Source: JBCCBV01 sp039033855 (GTDB lineage Bacteria; Planctomycetota; Phycisphaerae; Phycisphaerales; Phycisphaeraceae). Taken from it: DNA of 6,444 nucleotides. Below the pieces are notes generated by a model that saw only the letters and a program-made list of their open reading frames with translations, had not been told where the DNA came from and ran no database searches. Shown in pieces: positions 5,130 through 6,444 of this stretch (position 1 is its first letter; the number at the start of each line of letters is the position of its first letter). The translations under genes and the position numbers were made by a program. Location: positions 1 to 6,444 of the forward strand of contig JBCCBV010000042.1 of assembly GCA_039033855.1 (NCBI GenBank), in the 5' to 3' direction.

Positions 5130-6233
5130 ATGACCACCGCCACCGCCAACGGCGCGGCGCACGCCGCTTCCTCCGCCGCACCCAGCCAGAGCCCGGGGAC
5201 CGACCGCAAGTTCCCCTACCGACAAGGCTTGCGCGAAGCCATGCAGGAAACCATGCGCACCGACGAGCGCATCTTCCTCATGGGCGAAGAGGTCGCCGAA
5301 TACAACGGCGCCTACAAAGTCTCCGAGGGCATGGTCGACGAGTTCGGCCCACGACGCATCGTCGATACCCCCATCTCCGAAACCGGATTCGCCGGCCTGG
5401 GCGTCGGAGCCGCGATGTACGGCCTGCGCCCCATCATCGAGTTCATGTCCTGGTCCTTCTGCCTCGTCGCCGCAGACCAGATCATCAACAACGCCCCCAA
5501 AATGCTCTACATGTCCGGCGGCCAATTCGGCTGCCCCATCACCTTCCGCGGAAACAACGGCGCCGGCGGACAACTCGGCTCCACACACTCCTGGTCCGTC
5601 GAATCCCTGTTCTCCTCGGTCCCCGGCCTCAAGCTCGCCGTGCCCTCCACCCCGCGCGACGCCAAGGGCCTGCTCAAGACCGGCATCACCGACCCCGATC
5701 CCTTTTTCAACCTCGAATCCGAACGCATGCTCGGCATGGGCTCGCACGGCGATAAGGACTTCTCCCGCTACCTCCACGGCGGCAAGTGGGCGCCGCCCGA
5801 AAACGACCCCGACTTCGCCATCCCCCTCGGCCAGGCCGCCGTCCTCAAGCCCGGCGAAGACTGCACCGTCGTCGCCGCGGGCCGGCCGGTCCACTTCGCC
5901 CTCGAAGCCGCCGAGCAACTCGAAAAAGAGGGCATCGACCTCGAGGTCATCGACATCCGCACCTATCGCCCGCTCGACATCGACACCATCGTCCAGAGCG
6001 TCCGCAAGACCGGCTACTGCGTCGTCGTCGACCAGTCCTGGCCGTTCGCCTCGGTCGGCGCCGAAGTCGCCGCCCAGGTCTACGAGCACGCGCTCGACGA
6101 CCTCGACAACCGCGTCTATCGGGTGCACAACGACGACATCCCCGCGCCGTACAACCGCAGCCGCGAGCAGGACATGCTGCCCAACGCCCGCAAGATCGTC
6201 GAGGCCGTGCGCAGCGCCACGTACAACGCTTGA
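5130..6233 (+). CDS. pdhB: Pyruvate dehydrogenase E1 component, beta subunit
   Basis: This 367-residue protein is the beta subunit of the thiamine-diphosphate-dependent E1, which with an alpha subunit decarboxylates pyruvate and acetylates the lipoyl group of E2 in the cytoplasmic PDH complex. Diagnostic segments in order are LMGEEVAEYNGAYKVSEGM (50-68), RIVDTPISETGFAGLGVGAA (76-95) with E84 at the position of the ThDP-activating glutamate, EFMSWSF, DQIINNAPKMLYMSGGQ (116-132), HSWSVESLF with H153 at the conserved active-site histidine, VPGLKLAVPSTPRDAKGLLK (164-183), LEVIDIRTYRPLDIDTI and DDIPAPYNR (335-343). Length fits a stand-alone beta subunit plus a 26-residue Ala/Ser-rich N-terminal extension. 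The start at 5130 is the only ATG upstream of the conserved fold. No alpha subunit or E2 gene adjoins it. A branched-chain 2-oxoacid dehydrogenase beta subunit is a less likely alternative. Confidence 0.93.
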   Translation: MTTATANGAAHAASSAAPSQSPGTDRKFPYRQGLREAMQETMRTDERIFLMGEEVAEYNGAYKVSEGMVDEFGPRRIVDTPISETGFAGLGVGAAMYGLRPIIEFMSWSFCLVAADQIINNAPKMLYMSGGQFGCPITFRGNNGAGGQLGSTHSWSVESLFSSVPGLKLAVPSTPRDAKGLLKTGITDPDPFFNLESERMLGMGSHGDKDFSRYLHGGKWAPPENDPDFAIPLGQAAVLKPGEDCTVVAAGRPVHFALEAAEQLEKEGIDLEVIDIRTYRPLDIDTIVQSVRKTGYCVVVDQSWPFASVGAEVAAQVYEHALDDLDNRVYRVHNDDIPAPYNRSREQDMLPNARKIVEAVRSATYNA

Positions 6234-6262
6234 TGCATTGGAACGAGCCGCGACCGTGAGGG
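6233..6262 (+). repeat. 30-base direct repeat, copy 1 (overlaps the pdhB stop)
   Basis: It begins ATGCATTGGAACGAGCCGCG and ends ACCGTGAGGG. Its first base is the last base of the pdhB stop codon. It is matched at 6277-6306 with one difference (G at 6245 versus A at 6289). The tail belongs to the same family as 2264-2291. Confidence 0.85.
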
Positions 6263-6276
6263 ATCGGGGCCTCTAG

Positions 6277-6306
6277 ATGCATTGGAACAAGCCGCGACCG
6301 TGAGGG
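6277..6306 (+). repeat. 30-base direct repeat, copy 2
   Basis: This is the second copy, 44 bases after the first, with 29 of 30 bases identical. The 14-base spacer carries TCGGGGCCTCTAG. TCTTTT follows directly, but no stem precedes that T-run, so it is not read as a terminator. Confidence 0.85.
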
Positions 6307-6311
6307 TCTTT

Positions 6312-6346
6312 TGCGCCACGTCGTCTAAGGCTTGCGCCTTGGCGCA
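6312..6346 (+). other. Nested inverted repeat before the last gene
   Basis: TGCGCCA (6312-6318) pairs with TGGCGCA (6340-6346), and inside it AAGGC (6327-6331) can pair with GCCTT (6336-6340) around TTGC. The two stems share base 6340. It sits 40 bases before the start codon at 6386 with no U-tract. It may be a 5' leader structure or a dispersed palindrome; it is not a clear terminator. Confidence 0.45.
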
Positions 6347-6372
6347 GTTGCGTCCACCGTAGGTCACCCGCC

Positions 6373-6379
6373 AAGGAGA
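6373..6379 (+). promoter_or_regulatory. Strong ribosome binding site of the last gene
   Basis: AAGGAGA lies 6 bases before the ATG at 6386. It is the best Shine-Dalgarno sequence in the window and the main reason to accept the short partial gene. Confidence 0.75.
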
Positions 6380-6385
6380 CCCACG

Positions 6386-6444
6386 ATGGAACGCGAACTG
6401 TTCACGCTGCTGCTGGCCGTGCTCGACCGCCTGCCCGAAGCCCG
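6386..6444 (+). CDS. Start of an unidentified gene (3' end outside window)
   Basis: Nineteen complete codons are visible, reading MERELFTLLLAVLDRLPEA before the window ends. The segment looks like an amphipathic or Leu-rich helix, too short to assign to a family. An AAGGAGA ribosome binding site 6 bases upstream supports the start. It follows pdhB on the same strand after 152 bases that hold two direct repeats and an inverted repeat, so a separate promoter or a processed leader is possible. Confidence 0.6.
   Translation, partial: MERELFTLLLAVLDRLPEA

Noticed and set aside
5004..6128. A 374-codon minus-strand open frame over pdhB
   Set aside because: It is an antisense shadow caused by GC-biased codons; pdhB on the plus strand has unmistakable family motifs.
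6300..6312. T-run as a pdhB terminator
   Set aside because: TCTTTT is not preceded by a GC-rich stem; the inverted repeat lies after it, not before.

Overview
The window is very GC-rich, with strongly C/G-biased third codon positions. Its gene content points to Planctomycetota, most likely a Phycisphaerae-type lineage. The pointers are a PadR regulator paired with a HAAS-type membrane protein, a secretin-N1-like domain of the planctomycete kind, a short FlgM-like protein, and intergenic DNA full of short dispersed palindromic repeats. This placement is inference from protein style and repeat texture; no rRNA or other marker is present.

Layout. Positions 1-383 hold the 3' part of a PadR-family repressor gene. 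After a 256-base spacer with two perfect 8-bp hairpins comes a 478-residue protein (640-2076) with an N-terminal HAAS-like domain, one membrane helix, an SLBB domain, a secretin-N1-like segment and a long C-terminal coiled coil. Positions 2077-2764 are a non-coding repeat island. A secreted coiled-coil protein of 291 residues follows (2765-3640), with two copies of a G-x-x-HP motif like that in Wzz/GumC chain-length proteins. Converging on it from the minus strand is a membrane-anchored thioredoxin-like protein (3704-4255). Further right on the minus strand is a short FlgM-like protein (4564-4821). Divergent from it is the gene for pyruvate dehydrogenase E1 beta (5130-6233), whose only visible promoter box sits so close to the ATG that a leaderless message is likely. 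Two 30-bp direct repeats start at its stop codon. The window ends in the first 19 codons of an unidentified gene (from 6386) with a strong ribosome binding site.

How the parts may work together. The PadR and HAAS genes form a recognisable regulator/membrane-partner pair. The unusual part is the extracytoplasmic half of the HAAS protein, which carries an SLBB domain (typical of Wza-type polysaccharide export proteins) and a coiled coil. The next gene encodes a secreted protein with a Wzz-like coiled-coil signature. A reasonable but unproven reading is an envelope or exopolysaccharide sensing module. The thioredoxin-like, FlgM-like and PDH E1 beta genes look like separate transcription units. 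No E1 alpha or E2 gene lies next to E1 beta in this window.
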